A stretch of DNA of 64,000 bases from Panulirus ornatus (lineage: Eukaryota > Arthropoda > Malacostraca > Decapoda > Palinuridae), in the NCBI RefSeq assembly GCF_036320965.1, contig NC_092241.1:8698069-8762068 (forward strand). The letters are read 5' to 3'. Positions within the stretch are counted from its first letter, which is position 1. Each line of letters opens with the position of its first letter. The position numbers and the translations under genes were made by a program. The notes under the pieces are model-generated. The model searched no databases, had not been told where the DNA came from, and saw only the letters and a list, made by a program, of their open reading frames with translations. This document shows positions 10,755-21,789 of this stretch, one piece after another.

Positions 10755-11445
10755 GGCGGTGGTGGTGGTGTGGTAGGCTGGGTGTAGTGTGGTGTGGTAG
10801 GTTGTGTGTAGTGTGGTGTGGTAGGCTGGGTGTAGTGTGGTGTGGTGGTGTGGTAGGTTGGGTGTAGTGTGGTGTGGTAGGCTGGGTGTAGTGCGATGTG
10901 GTGGTGTGGTAGGCTGGGTGTAGTGTGGTGTGGTGTGGTAAGGTGGGTCGGTGGTAGTGTGGTGTGGTGTTGTGGTAGGGTGGACGAAGTGGTGTTTGTG
11001 GTGTGGTAGGTTGGGTGTGGTGTGGTATGGTGTGGTAGGCTGGGTGTAGTGTGATGTGGTGGTGTGGTAGGCTGGGTGTAGTGTGGTGTGGTGTGGTAAG
11101 GTGGGTCGGTGGTAGTGTGGTGTGGTGTTGTGGTAGGGTGGACGAAGTGGTGTTTGTGGTGTGGTAGGGTGGGTGTAGTGTGGTGTGGTGGTGTGTTAAG
11201 CTGGGTGTAGTGATGATGTGCTGTGGTAGGGTGGGTGTAGTGTCGGAGGTAGTGTGGTGTGGTGTTGTGGTAGGGTGGACGAAGTGGTGGTTGTGGTGTG
11301 GTAGGGTGGGTGTAGTCGCTATTGTAGCAGTGGAGGTGTGGTAGCGTGGAGTGGGTGTAGTAGTGGATGGAGGAGGTGTGGTAGGGCGGGGTGGATGTAG
11401 TAGTGGGTGGAGGAGGTGTGGTAGGGCGGGGTGGGTGTAGTGGTG
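10755..11445. repeat. GTGGTGTGGTAGG minisatellite with higher-order repeats
   Basis: Variable 30-40-bp units of GGTAGGCTGGGTGTAGTGTG. A larger block with GGTGGGTCGGTGGTAGTG and GGGTGGACGAAGTGG recurs near 10940-11010, 11100-11165 and partly at 11235-11300, giving a higher-order period of about 150-160 bp. Confidence 0.9.
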
Positions 11446-11681
11446 GTGGTGGAGGAAGCGGTGGGAAAACGTGAAGTCAATGCTCCCCTTGGAAATAGAA
11501 TACCCCCCCTCCTCCTCCCCCCTCCCCCCCCCGCCCCCTGCAATGCATCGTGCAATGCAGTTCTTTTAAATTTCAGCCGGGGTGGGCGGGGGGGGGGGGG
11601 GGTAGGCGGGGCTGATCTGGCGGTGTTACGGGGTTGGAGGAGGGACCATGTAACCTGATGGTGCTCTATCGCTCTCTCGAT

Positions 11682-11711
11682 ATGTGTGTGTGTGTGTTTG
11701 TGTATGTGTGC

Positions 11712-11750
<39 letters not shown>
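11682..11750. repeat. (GT)n microsatellite
   Basis: GT run with TTTGTAT and GCGTAT interruptions in its left half. Confidence 0.95.
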
Positions 11751-11753
<3 letters not shown>

Positions 11754-11942
11754 TTACCACTAATGTATATTACAGGTACAGAGTTCTCGTAGTAACCCAT
11801 CTCTTGTATTTTCTTATCATCAAAAAGACTTTCTTTAAATATCTCTTTTCGTTTATATTGACTAAAATGAATCGCCCTTTTTTTTCTATGTTCGCTGAGA
11901 TGGCACGGCCAACTGAGGCCCTAATCAAGGCCATCCCATTCA

Positions 11943-11944
<2 letters not shown>

Positions 11945-12017
<73 letters not shown>
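11945..12017. repeat. (TA)n microsatellite
   Basis: Pure TA run at the 3' end of the tRNA-derived SINE on its right. The left flank (11890-11944) includes GATGGCACGGCCAACTGAGG, which looks like the end of another interspersed repeat but has no second copy here. Confidence 0.95.
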
Positions 12018-12020
<3 letters not shown>

Positions 12021-12178
12021 TAGCCTGAGCCAGATACCCATTTCATCGACTAACCCTAAAGGTTGGATGAACAGCTGGATTGACTGTGGGCTGACTGCCA
12101 TAACTAGGATTCGAACCTGAGCCTCCCATGACTGCTGAGACCATTGTAATCATCCACGGGCCTTAACCAGACACGTAA
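12018..12178 (-). mobile_element. tRNA-derived SINE, copy 1
   Basis: The minus strand carries a perfect Pol III B box, GGTTCGAATCC, at about 12110-12120. A tRNA-like head lies upstream (GTGGATGATTACAATGGTCT, a possible A-box region). Downstream is a body with GCAGTCAGCCCACAGTCAA, TCGATGAAATGGGTA and CTGGCTCAGGCTA, running directly into (TA)n. The body is clearly homologous to the plus-strand copy at 57.8-57.94 kb. The tRNA part looks full length here and is diverged in the other copy. Confidence 0.75.
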
Positions 12179-12227
12179 ATCTGTTTGTGTTGTCTTCATG
12201 GCATTTACTGATGGCTTCTCATAGCAT

Positions 12228-12595
12228 AGGTGTGTGTGTGTGTGTGTCTGCCGGTGGAGAGGGTGGGGTGGGTGTGTGGGTGTAGGTGGAGGCTGGGTGT
12301 GGGGCTGGGTGTGTGGGGTGTGTGTGTGTGTGTGTGTGTCTGCCGGTGGAGAGGGTGGGGTGGGTGTGGGTGTGGGTGTGGGGCTAGGTGTGTGGGGTGT
12401 GTGTGTGTGTGTGTGTCTGCCGGTGGAGAGGGTGGGGTGGGTGTGTGGGTGTAGGTGGAGGCTGGGTGTGGGGCTGGGTGTGTGGGGTGTGTGTGTGTGT
12501 GTGTGTCTGCCGGTGGAGAGGGTGGGGTGGGTGTGGGTGTGGATGTGGGAGGAGGCTGGGTGTGTGTGTGGGGTGTGTGTGTGGGGGGGAGGGAG
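12228..12595. repeat. 77-92-bp GT-rich tandem array (4 copies)
   Basis: CTGCCGGTGGAGAGGGTGGG begins at about 12248, 12340, 12417 and 12507. Each copy is followed by GGGTGTG-rich sequence and a (GT)n tract. The two lengths (about 77 and about 91 bp) reflect presence or absence of a GTAGGTGGAGGCTGGG segment. The minus-strand Pro/His/Thr frames are artefacts. Confidence 0.9.
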
Positions 12596-12654
12596 GGAGG
12601 GGGGGTGTTGTCCGGCGCCAGACAACCCCGGCCTCCAGACTGACGCCAGACAAG

Positions 12655-12850
12655 TCCACGGGGGAGGGGAGGGGAGAGGGGAGGGGGAGGGGAGGGGAGG
12701 AGGCGGCGGTTCCTGGGTGACGGAGGGAGGGAGGGAAGGAGAGGGGAGGGGGAGGGGAGGAGGAGGGGAGGGGAGGTGGTTCCTGGGTGCCTGAGGGAGG
12801 GAGGGGAGGAAAGGGGAGGGGAGGGGAGGGAGGAGAGGGGAAGGCGAGAC
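12655..12850. repeat. Purine-rich GGGGA/GGGA tract
   Basis: Strand-asymmetric G/A sequence with two copies of GGTTCCTGGGTGxCxGAGGG near 12707 and 12778. It is low-complexity and has no coding evidence. Confidence 0.8.
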
Positions 12851-12904
12851 GGTTGCCACTTGCCCGGGTGAGAGGAGGGGTGGGTGACCTGGCGGAAGAG
12901 GGGG

Positions 12905-12908
<4 letters not shown>

Positions 12909-12972
<64 letters not shown>

Positions 12973-12976
12973 ATTG

Positions 12977-13014
<38 letters not shown>

Positions 13015-13057
13015 CACACACACACACACACACGCACGCACGCACGCACACACACGC
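12909..13057. repeat. Compound (GA)n-(CA)n microsatellite
   Basis: A GA run (12909-12969), an 8-bp spacer, then a CA run with CACG variants (12978-13057). GACA-type sequence continues to about 13130. Confidence 0.95.
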
Positions 13058-13218
13058 AGACAGACGTTTATGCAAACTAGACAGACGTATAGACAGACAG
13101 ACAGACGTATAGACAGACAGACAGACAGAGCAGTAAAAGTAGACATGTGGTAGCCATCTTTAAAGGGAATAAAAAAAAACGAAGATCAAGAAGGAGGAAG
13201 AGGCGCTACATCGCTACA

Positions 13219-13221
<3 letters not shown>

Positions 13222-13292
<71 letters not shown>

Positions 13293-13372
13293 TAAAAATA
13301 TAGTGCATTTCTGGCTGAAAGGGAGAGCTTAAGTAGAGATGTCGGGGAGAGTGAAGGACTCTCACGTCAAGG

Positions 13373-13438
<66 letters not shown>

Positions 13439-13469
13439 ACTAGCTGCATTACTTCCACTGCTCCTATTT

Positions 13470-13511
<42 letters not shown>

Positions 13512-13559
13512 AAAGTTAGAATTGGGAGAGGTGAGGTGATGGGGAGGAAGAGGAGGAGG

Positions 13560-13617
<58 letters not shown>
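13222..13617. repeat. Cluster of four alternating (GA)n and (CT)n tracts
   Basis: (GA)n at 13222-13290, (CT)n at 13375-13436, (CT)n at 13475-13509 and (GA)n at 13564-13617, with short non-repetitive spacers. GA and CT tracts in opposite orientation form long inverted repeats. Confidence 0.95.
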
Positions 13618-13620
<3 letters not shown>

Positions 13621-13765
13621 TACAGAGGATACAGTTGACGTTTGAGTGAGTGGGGGAGAGGGGTTGAGAGAGCGCTTTAGGGAGGTGGGGGGGGGGATTA
13701 GGAAGGAAGTGAGAGTGAGGGAAGAGGTTGTGAAAGTTGTGAACGTCACACACATACGCACTTAC

Positions 13766-13975
13766 GCCACACACCTGTACGCACTTCATTGTCCACACTT
13801 ACACTTCACACACCTGTACACACTTCAGTGTCCACACTTACACTTCACACCTGTACACACTTCATTGTCCACACTTACACTTCACACACCTGTACACACT
13901 TCAGTGTCCACACTTACACTTCACACCTGTACACACTTCATTGTCCACACTTACACTTCACACCTGTACAGACTT
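13766..13975. repeat. 37-39-bp tandem array (CACCTGTACACACTTCA)
   Basis: Five to six copies of a unit with CACCTGTACACACTTCA(T/G)TG and CCACACTTACACTTCACA. Lengths alternate through gain or loss of a CA dinucleotide, so the reading frame shifts between copies. Confidence 0.9.
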
Positions 13976-14017
13976 CTGTCTTCTCTTCCATGTCATATTA
14001 TTCGTTCCTTTATCCCA

Positions 14018-14022
<5 letters not shown>

Positions 14023-14092
<70 letters not shown>
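14023..14092. repeat. (CT)n microsatellite
   Basis: Pure CT run of about 70 bp. Confidence 0.97.
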
Positions 14093-14189
14093 AGAAGTGT
14101 AAGGGGTGGTAAAGAAGTGGTGATGAGATGTGGGGTGGGGTTCTGGGAGTAATGTTGTGGGTGGAGGAGAAGTGAGAGTGAGGGAAGGG

Positions 14190-14370
14190 TTGTGAGAGTG
14201 CTGTAAGGGGGTTAGGGAAGAGAGGGGGGGAGAGAGAGGTTGTGAGAGTATTGTAAGGGGGTTAGGGAAGAGAGGGGGGGAGAGAGAGAGGGGGGGAGAG
14301 TATTATAGGTGTAGAGATGTAGTGGCGACGAAGGAGAAGTTGTGAGAGGACTGTAAGGGGGTTATAAAGA
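14190..14370. repeat. Imperfect minisatellite (TGTGAGAG...TGTAAGGGGGTTA)
   Basis: Three copies of TGTGAGAGxxxTGTAAGGGGG, the first two followed by GGGAAGAGAGGGGGGAGAGA. Copy spacing is irregular. Confidence 0.75.
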
Positions 14371-14583
14371 AGTGGGGTGGAGTGGTTTACTCTACCACAT
14401 TGCCTTATACGCCAATATACGCCGGTCGTGCGTACTCCACACATTCATTAACCCCTTTTTCCATCGAACGATCCTTCCACTTCCCTCTGATGGTCATGTT
14501 TTTGATGGTGTTGACCTTCACTTGGTGGTTGGCTACGTCCCCATGTTCCAGCTTTCTGGATCCGTGAGTTCTTGGCCATTGGT

Positions 14584-14585
<2 letters not shown>

Positions 14586-14654
<69 letters not shown>
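14586..14654. repeat. (GA)n microsatellite
   Basis: Pure GA run. Confidence 0.97.
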
Positions 14655-14657
<3 letters not shown>

Positions 14658-14719
14658 TCTTTTTTGGTTGTTGAGGGGAAGTGAAGAGGGGACGACTTCT
14701 GATTGATGGGAAGGATTTA

Positions 14720-14965
14720 GGGAGGGAAGGAGGGAGGCAGGGAAAGAGGGAGGGAGGAAGGGAGGGAGAGAGGGAGGGAAGGAGGGAGGGAAGGAGGGAG
14801 GGAGGTCGTGATTTCTTAGATGATGATGAAAAGGATGAGCAGGAAGTGTGCTGGGGAGAGGGATTCCTCCTTATTGGTAGGTAAGAGGAGGAGGAGGAGG
14901 AGGAAGAAGAAGAGGAGGAGGAAGAGGAGGAGGGAGAAGAAGAGGAGGAGGAGGAGGAGGAGGAA
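14720..14965. repeat. (GGGA)n and (GAG)n low-complexity tracts
   Basis: GGGA/GGAA sequence at 14720-14803 and GAG triplets at 14885-14965, separated by a short single-copy spacer. The poly-Ser, poly-Leu and poly-Glu frames across it are composition artefacts. Confidence 0.85.
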
Positions 14966-15055
14966 CGTTTCTGAAGGGCAAAAGGGAAAAGAGGCATAGA
15001 AGAGAACCTCTGATTGGCGTAAGAAGCTTAGGAGAATTTCTGATTTACGAGAGAG

Positions 15056-15318
15056 AGGACAGTACATGGGAAGGACAGATAACACAAGACCTGATGGTCT
15101 ATGACCAGGTTATCTGCTGGAGGACAGTACATGGGAAGGACAGATAACACAAGACCTGATGGTCTAAGACCAGGTTATCTGCTGGAGGACAGTACATGGG
15201 AAGGACAGATAACACAAGACCTGATGGTCTATGACCAGGTTATCTGCTGGAGGACAGTACATGGGAAGGACAGATAACACAAGACCTGATGGTCTATGAC
15301 CAGGTTATCAGCTGGGGG
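15056..15318. repeat. 65-bp tandem array (four copies)
   Basis: GACAGTACATGGGAAGGACA recurs at a spacing of exactly 65 bp, starting at about 15057, 15122, 15187 and 15252. Each unit contains ACCTGATGGTCTATGACCAGGT, an imperfect dyad. Copies are nearly identical (A/T in CTATGACC). Diverged single copies of the unit occur elsewhere in the window, so the array seems to be an amplified piece of a dispersed repeat. Confidence 0.95.
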
Positions 15319-15897
15319 ACAGCAACGCTAACTTATATTGCTAATCTATATAGATGGAGCAAGGATGGTGAGGCAGAAGTGTCTTGAATGTCTTCTGCTT
15401 TCTTGGAGATGGAAGGTTTTCGGGAGGTTACCGGAGGTGGGAGGGAAAACCTTTACCTAGCGAGGTGATGTGGGAGAGTGTGGTGAGACTGACGGAGGAG
15501 GGAGAGAGAGAGAGAGTATAGAGGAAAAATGGAAAAGGAAGATGAGAGAGGGAGAAGTAGATAAACATAATGAAGGAAAGATATGGCGAGGGAGAATCGT
15601 AAATGAAGAGTCGAACTTGATGATTCATAAGTAAGATGAATGATAAATAATAATGATAATGAATAAGATGAATGATGAATAAGAATTAGAGAAAATGGGA
15701 AGTGTTTACAGGGAGATGTTACCTTGCCTGAGGGTTGAGTATCAAATTGTTCACATCATTGTTTCCAAAGCCATATTTTCAGGTTACCCATCACATGTAC
15801 ACATAAATCACTCACAATGACTATATCATGTAAGCTTTCCTATCAAGAAGAGGATAAATATACGATATATTATTGAAAACAATGTAATCATATAATT

Positions 15898-15922
15898 TAT
15901 ATATATATATATATATATATAT
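15898..15922. repeat. Short (TA)n
   Basis: TA run of about 24 bp in AT-rich sequence. Confidence 0.9.
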
Positions 15923-16023
15923 TTTTGATTTATATATCAATTGATTAATATCACAGAAACACATGTGTTCTCAACGGTACATTTCTCCCGGATTCATTAA
16001 ACTTTTCGTACCCTCAGACTGCA

Positions 16024-16162
16024 TTTATGATACACACGTAACATCATTTATGATACACACGTAACATCATTTATGATACACACGTAACATCATTTATGAT
16101 ACACACGTAACATCATTTATGATACACACGTAACATCATTTATGATACACACGTAACATCAT
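16024..16162. repeat. 23-bp tandem array (TTTATGATACACACGTAACA)
   Basis: Six essentially identical copies of a 23-bp unit, with diverged bases only at the edges. Confidence 0.95.
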
Positions 16163-16356
16163 TTTGATTTTCGCCTTAAAAAGATATTAACAAAGTTCCT
16201 CTCACTGTGAACTTTATATGTTGTGTGAGTTGGTGAACCACAGTGCAGTCTCGTCGAAGAATATCTTGAGTGGAGTCTTTGCTTTCCCTGCTACTGACGT
16301 GGTGACATGATGGGCAAGGGCGTGACCCAGTCAGAGGGAGAGGCACACAGGGATGT

Positions 16357-16358
<2 letters not shown>

Positions 16359-16425
<67 letters not shown>
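16359..16425. repeat. (GA)n microsatellite
   Basis: Pure GA run. Confidence 0.97.
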
Positions 16426-16427
<2 letters not shown>

Positions 16428-16999
16428 CAACATTGCCACCATTGAGACTGGCGCTACAGCTGAGAAGCGAGAAGTGTGGCGACTACTGAGTTTCTTTTTA
16501 CAAAGTAAAACGAAATACGACTGAATTTTGTGGTTAAGAAGCTCTATTGGTTGTTTACACTGGGGTGCTGTATTGCCTCCAGTATTGTATGTTTATTGTA
16601 GTCTTGGTTTAAAGTCATTAAAAGCAAGACGCGTTCCAACATTGAGCGATTTGCTCTCAGTAAACAGATTCGAATCTCTTTACATCACTCTCCCACCGGG
16701 TTAAGAAGCGCTAATCGCATTCCCAGATGATAAAGCTGTTGATAAAGTGTTGACACAGTATAAGGAGACAAGCCCCTCCGCGTCAGGAGGGACAGAGACC
16801 CACACCAGACACCACTGCAGGAAGTCTTGGGGTGTGTGTGTGTGTGTGTGTGGGTGTGTCAACGTGAGATGGGTGGTTGTACCACACCATAATGTCCACT
16901 GTAGTGTAGGGGTGCAATGTTCCGCCCGAACTCCCTCCCCCACACACCAGTGCGAATACTGGTCGACATCCCCCACCAGTCCATTACCAGCCCTATTTC

Positions 17000-17625
17000 T
17001 CTCTCTCTCTCTCCATCAATCGCCTCCCCCATCTCTCCAACATCAACTGCCTGACCACGCCATCAACCCACTATAAATTCGACCACCCTTATCAACCCAG
17101 TATTCTACTTGTTTCCACCGACCTAATTGCTACTTCCACCGAACTAACACCTCTTCCCCTCATTAAACCACCAGTTCCTTCACCAAACGAGGAGATGTCT
17201 CCACCATCAACCACCCTCTCATACCACACATACACCCCCCCCACCATCAGAACACAAACACCTTTTCTCTCAACACTAAATCTATCGTCACCAAACTAAC
17301 TCCCGCTCCAACAACTCCCCCCACCCCACCAAACTACCTTTCTCTCCACCACACCAGCAGCTGACGATCCACCGCAATCTACATCCGCCTCTACCACATC
17401 CACATCCGCCTCTACCACACCAAAACCCTCCCTTACCGCGCCATAAGCCTTCCCACTACTTTATCCTCTTCCATCAACACTCCATCATTTGCCTTCATCA
17501 CACGAATACCTTCCTTTCCCATGCCACTACCCACTTTAGCCACTCGAACTGACCCTAACCACACTAAAAGCTTCCACATCCTAAGCTAACAACCATCCAT
17601 TAGACTAACACCAACTGTAATACCT
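17000..17625. other. C/A-rich stretch, no gene recognised
   Basis: Pyrimidine- and CCA-rich sequence, almost free of G on the plus strand. Short echoes of ACCACATCCACATCCGCCTC occur near 17380-17410. No domain in any frame. Confidence 0.4.
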
Positions 17626-17680
17626 GGGAAGGACAGATAACAGGAGGCCTGATGGTCAGTGACGAGGTTACCAACTCTTA
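17625..17680. repeat. Diverged single copy of the 65-bp unit
   Basis: GGGAAGGACAGATAACAGGA and GGCCTGATGGTCAGTGACGA match the unit amplified at 15.06-15.32 kb. Confidence 0.7.
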
Positions 17681-17764
17681 ATCTAGATTTTGATAGAAAC
17701 AGGGTAGTAGATCAGATAGCTGATCTCTCGTTAGGAAAAAAGGAAAAGAAGAAACACCATGTCG

Positions 17765-17982
17765 TATGGGAAAAGTGTACTGCCATGGAATTCTGTAAGA
17801 AAGTATACTGCCATGGAAATTCTACATGAAAGTATACTACCATGGAAATTCTACATGAAAGTATACTGCCATGGAAATTCTACATGAAAGTATACTGCCA
17901 TGGAAATTCTACATGAAAGTATACTGCCATGGAAATTCTACATGAAAGTATACTGCCATGGACAGTTTATAAGAAAGTATAA
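17765..17982. repeat. 29-bp tandem array (AGTATACTGCCATGGAAATT)
   Basis: About seven copies of a 29-bp unit ending in CTACATGAA. Outer copies are shortened or altered. Each copy carries CCATGG. Confidence 0.95.
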
Positions 17983-18074
17983 GTGAAAGAATTCTCTAAC
18001 CAATTTTGCAAGCGGCTGCATTTTGACTGGAGTCTGGGAAATAGAATCATGCTGGAAATAGAATTATCTGTTCA

Positions 18075-18475
18075 AAACAAATATTATTTGAAGATATTCA
18101 TAGTTGTTGTAGGAAGCACATCTGGTGACAGATTATTACAGTATTCTGCTGCTCTGCAACCAAAAAGGGTTTGATTTAAGTTACTATCACGTTTCCTTCC
18201 TCTTGTTTTTATACCGTTATTATCAGTCAATTAATCTCTGTCTAATAAAGGATACTTTTGTATGTTATTTTGCAAATTATTTAGTATTTTGATAACTTCA
18301 CTTAGATCCCCTCTGAGTCTGCGATTTTCTTTTCTAGAATCATTTCCCGTATCTAGATTTTGCCCCATAAAGCATATTTCTGAGCAATGATTAGTTTGGC
18401 TGCTCAGCTCAAAATTTGTTCTATATTTCTCTTTATCTCTTACTAGGTATGGTGACCAGAGATTAGACGGCTTTT
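18075..18475 (-). pseudogene. Decayed CR1-like LINE reverse transcriptase, C-terminal part
   Basis: The minus strand, reading from high to low coordinates, gives SNLWSPYLVRDKEKY, then RKENRRLRGDLSEVIKIL, then TRGRKRDSNLNQ and NNLSPDVLPTTTMNIFK. These follow the order of the RT C-terminus in CR1/L2-type elements: WSPYLxKDxxxLE, then RRLRGDLxEVxKI, then a TRG box, then WNxLPxxVVxxxSLNxFK. Stops and frame changes break it (for example between the second and third blocks), and the catalytic core upstream is missing. It is an old, inactive 5'-truncated copy. Confidence 0.8.
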
Positions 18476-18978
18476 ACCTACTGATAAGTGACCAAAGCGT
18501 GAGTACCGACTACGTCTTTAGTTTTATAGTTTACATGTAGAACTCTGATAACCTGGGCTCCTGATGGCCATACTTTATGAAATTGGGATTGGGTTATTTT
18601 TTTTCAGAATTACATAATTCATTTCATATTTACACCCTCCCCCCGCCACACTAGCCCAGGTCATCACCTCACCAATACCTAACCGATCACACTTGTGCAC
18701 ACGGACGCCAGAACCCAACACTACCACAGGATCATCATCATATTGTACCTAACGTGAACATCATCCAACCCAGCATCAGAGACAATTGGACTCTATATAT
18801 ATCAAGGTAAGTTAGACAAGTTTTCTTTATCTTGTGTTCAGCTTGATCATTTAACTTTCTTTATATTGGAATTGAGAGAAAATCATTGTATTTTTACGAT
18901 GATTCGAGTTATTTGGCAAAAGGTCAGTTGCCATTTGAACTTGAACGACATTGACCAGTGGCCTTTATATCCTTGTGA

Positions 18979-19066
18979 GACCCCTGCAGCTCTCAGGAAG
19001 CTGGCCACGTCCGCCGGTCGAGACCACAGGTTAAAAGTGTTGTGTTGCGTGTGTGTGTGTGTGTGC
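18979..19066 (-). other. Repeated segment with conserved DVAxFLxAAG frame, copy 2
   Basis: The minus strand reads ADVASFLRAAGVSQG next to a (GT)n tract. About 70 bp align by eye, at roughly 70 % identity, with 36190-36260, where the frame reads VDVADFLSAAGAILK. Several third-position differences are silent. It could be a protein-domain remnant or a small interspersed repeat, and the family is not known to me. Confidence 0.4.
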
Positions 19067-19199
19067 GTCTATGTACAGAGGGGCAGTTAAGTAATTAAGT
19101 GATCAATGTCTTTCCTTTTTTCTTCACAGGAGTTTATGTTGTCGTGTTGATATTTGTTGCTTTGGTCCATAAAAAGCTTAGTTTTATTCTTGTTTGCAC

Positions 19200-19202
<3 letters not shown>

Positions 19203-19271
<69 letters not shown>
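19203..19271. repeat. (GA)n microsatellite with GATA-rich right flank
   Basis: Pure GA run, followed to about 19445 by imperfect GATAGATAGGT sequence. Confidence 0.95.
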
Positions 19272-19274
<3 letters not shown>

Positions 19275-19469
19275 TGATAGATAGGTGGATCAAGAGCTAG
19301 ATAGAAAGATACATAGATGATAGATAGGTGAATAGATAGATAGGCGGAGATACATAGGTAGAACACATAGATAAAGATAGACGTATATAGGTAGATAGGT
19401 ACATATATAGGTACATAACCATAGATAGATAGATAGTTATATATGATAAGCACACAGATATGTATAATG

Positions 19470-20050
19470 TATACATACACATGAACATGGTAGCCTCCTC
19501 ACGCTATACAGTTAGATACTTCTAAATCTATGAGATAGAATGTCCCCCTTTGTCATACCATACCCTCATACCCATAGCCTCATAATGAGGACCAGCCTGC
19601 AGTTTCTCTGAGTGAGGGACCTGCTTCTCCTCACACTACCCCAGGACCCCATTGTTACAGGAGGAAGGGCATTGCCCTCTTTACACAAACGTCCTGCAGC
19701 CCTCCCTTTCCTCCCCCCCACTAGTGACTGCAGGATGTGGGGACTCCACCCTAGGAGTTAACAGCTATCCTCCCCTCCGTCCAAGTAAGGTAGAGACTCA
19801 CTTCCCCTCCCCTCATCCTCCTCCTCTCCCCCGCCCCCCATCATCATGATTTCCTCTCCTGCCACGTAACCTCAGGATGGGGAAGGTCCTAGCCCTGGTC
19901 CCAGGATGGGTGGGGCTTCGGTTCCTGTACCATTAACCCTCCTCACAGTACTGTACTCCTGCCATGTGGGGGGAATGTCCTTCGTCTCTTACACCCCACA
20001 ACTCAATATCCTTTCTTTAGCCCCAGGATGATGGGGAGGAGTTCGTTCGC
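19470..20050. other. No recognised feature
   Basis: C-rich, single-copy within the window. A CCCCAGGATGxxGG motif recurs near 19640, 19870-19906 and 20020, which may be a decayed repeat. Confidence 0.35.
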
Positions 20051-20053
20051 CCC

Positions 20054-20134
20054 CTCCTCCTCCTCCTCCTCCTCCTCCTCCTCCTCCTCCCCCTCTTCTT
20101 CTTCTTCTTCTTCTTCTTCTTCTTCTTCTTCTTC
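20054..20134. repeat. Compound (CTC)n-(TTC)n trinucleotide
   Basis: CTC repeats pass through a CCCCTC junction into TTC repeats. In minus-strand translation this gives poly-Arg/poly-Gly, an artefact. Confidence 0.95.
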
Positions 20135-20714
20135 TCCTTCCTGTATCAGTTAGAAGATGGGCAGAGGAATGCCTCCTCATCCTCATAGCCTTTCTCCACC
20201 CCTTGTAGAGGTGGATTTTATCCCCAAATTCTAACCCATATTCCCAAAGTGGGATGGTGGGAGTTATTCACGGAATCCCCATTCCCGAAGCCTCATGATG
20301 GGGGATTTCATCTTCGTGAACTGAGGTTCTTGCCTCTCATTCCTTGGGTTGCGATGGGGCTTTACCCCCATAATTGCTGGCCAAAAACCCATTTACACTA
20401 TTATGATCTTCCCTTCATCTCCACTGCACAAAGTGTGTTTCACTATAGATAGACAGATAGACAGACAGGTAGATAGATAGATATTTTATTGATACTGTCT
20501 GCCTTTTATCTGGACCTTCTGAGAAGGACAAAGGCCATATACACGACCTCCTTATCTTCATTACATTTCTGACGCTATTAGCCTTTGACCTGACCCACAT
20601 GGATTATGCTAGAGACCGTATCTTCACTACATTCCCATCTTCATAACATCCTGGACGCCAGCTATGTTTAATTTGACCCTTTAAGGGTCTTTGACCTGAC
20701 CCATAAGGGTCATG

Positions 20715-20905
20715 ACAAACGCCATCTTCACCAAACTTCCTCGTCTTCACTACACCCACATCTTCACGACATTCTCGCCTTCACTAAACCCTCATCTTCA
20801 CTACATCCTCGCCTTCACTAAACCCTCATCTTCACTACATCGTCGTCTTCACTAAACCCTCACCTTCACTAAACCCTCGTCTTCGCTACACCCTAATCTT
20901 CACCA
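20715..20905. repeat. 17-18-bp imperfect array (CTTCACTACATCCTCG)
   Basis: About ten diverged copies of (G/A)TCTTCACTA(C/A)AxCCTC. A ...TTTGACCTGACCCA... block occurs twice just upstream (about 20583 and 20692). Confidence 0.85.
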
Positions 20906-21227
20906 AAACCCATTTTCATAACACTTCTTTCTACCACGAGTAGAGAGAGTGAGCTAGAATTGAAACACCCCCCTTTGACACGCGACACATGCATCATCCA
21001 CACACAGATTCCCCAAGTCCATCATTTTATATAAACGCGGCGGCGTATGGGTTCACGAACTCGCCCCCCTCCACTCGCATGAGGGTACATCTTTCCCCAA
21101 TCTCATTAGCTCGTCTGTCATGCAAGGTAGCGTTATGTCAGACGTACTTATGGCCCCTCCTATGGCATAATGATGGGGGGGGGGGGGGGCTTAGGTCGGT
21201 AGGGAGGGTAGACTATTGATTATGGAT

Positions 21228-21275
21228 GTACCTGAGGGACCTGATGGTCTGAGACGAGATTAACTTCTGAGTGAC
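21228..21275. repeat. Diverged single copy of the 65-bp unit
   Basis: GGGACCTGATGGTCTGAGAC, then GAGATTAACTTCTGAG, matches the dyad part of the unit at 15.06-15.32 kb. Confidence 0.6.
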
Positions 21276-21315
21276 GGAATTAGTTACTTGCTGACATCAT
21301 CTTGTGGTGGGACAG

Positions 21316-21785
21316 GCATGATAGCAAAGTAGAAGGCCCCTCCCTCCTCGCCATCATAGTTGGAGACGGGATAGTGAAGCAGAAGGCTCCTCCACACCCA
21401 CCACTATAGATGGAGACGGGATAGTGAAGCAGAAGGCTCCTTCCTCCTCGCCATCATAGTTGGAGACGGGATAGTGAAGCAAAAGGCTCCTCCACACCCA
21501 CCACTATAGATGGAGACGGGATAGTGAAGCAGAAGGCTCCTCCACACCCACCACCATAGATGGAGACGGGATAGTGAAGCAGAAGGCTCCTCCACACCCA
21601 CCACTATAGATGGAGACGGGATAGTGAAGCAGAAGGCTCCTTCCTCCTCGCCATCATAGTTGGAGACGGGATAGTGAAGCAAAAGGCTCCTCCACACCCA
21701 CCACTATAGATGGAGACGGGATAGTGAAGCAGAAGGCTCCTCCACACCCACCACTATAGATGGAGACTGGGTAGTTCAACAGAAG
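21316..21785. repeat. 50-bp tandem array, two unit types
   Basis: TGGAGACGGGATAGTGAAGC repeats every 50 bp (for example 21361, 21411, 21461). The 20-bp part between copies is of two kinds: type A TCCACACCCACCACTATAGA and type B TTCCTCCTCGCCATCATAGT. From left to right the order is B A B A A A B A A. The first and last copies are diverged. Confidence 0.95.
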
Positions 21786-21789
21786 GCTT

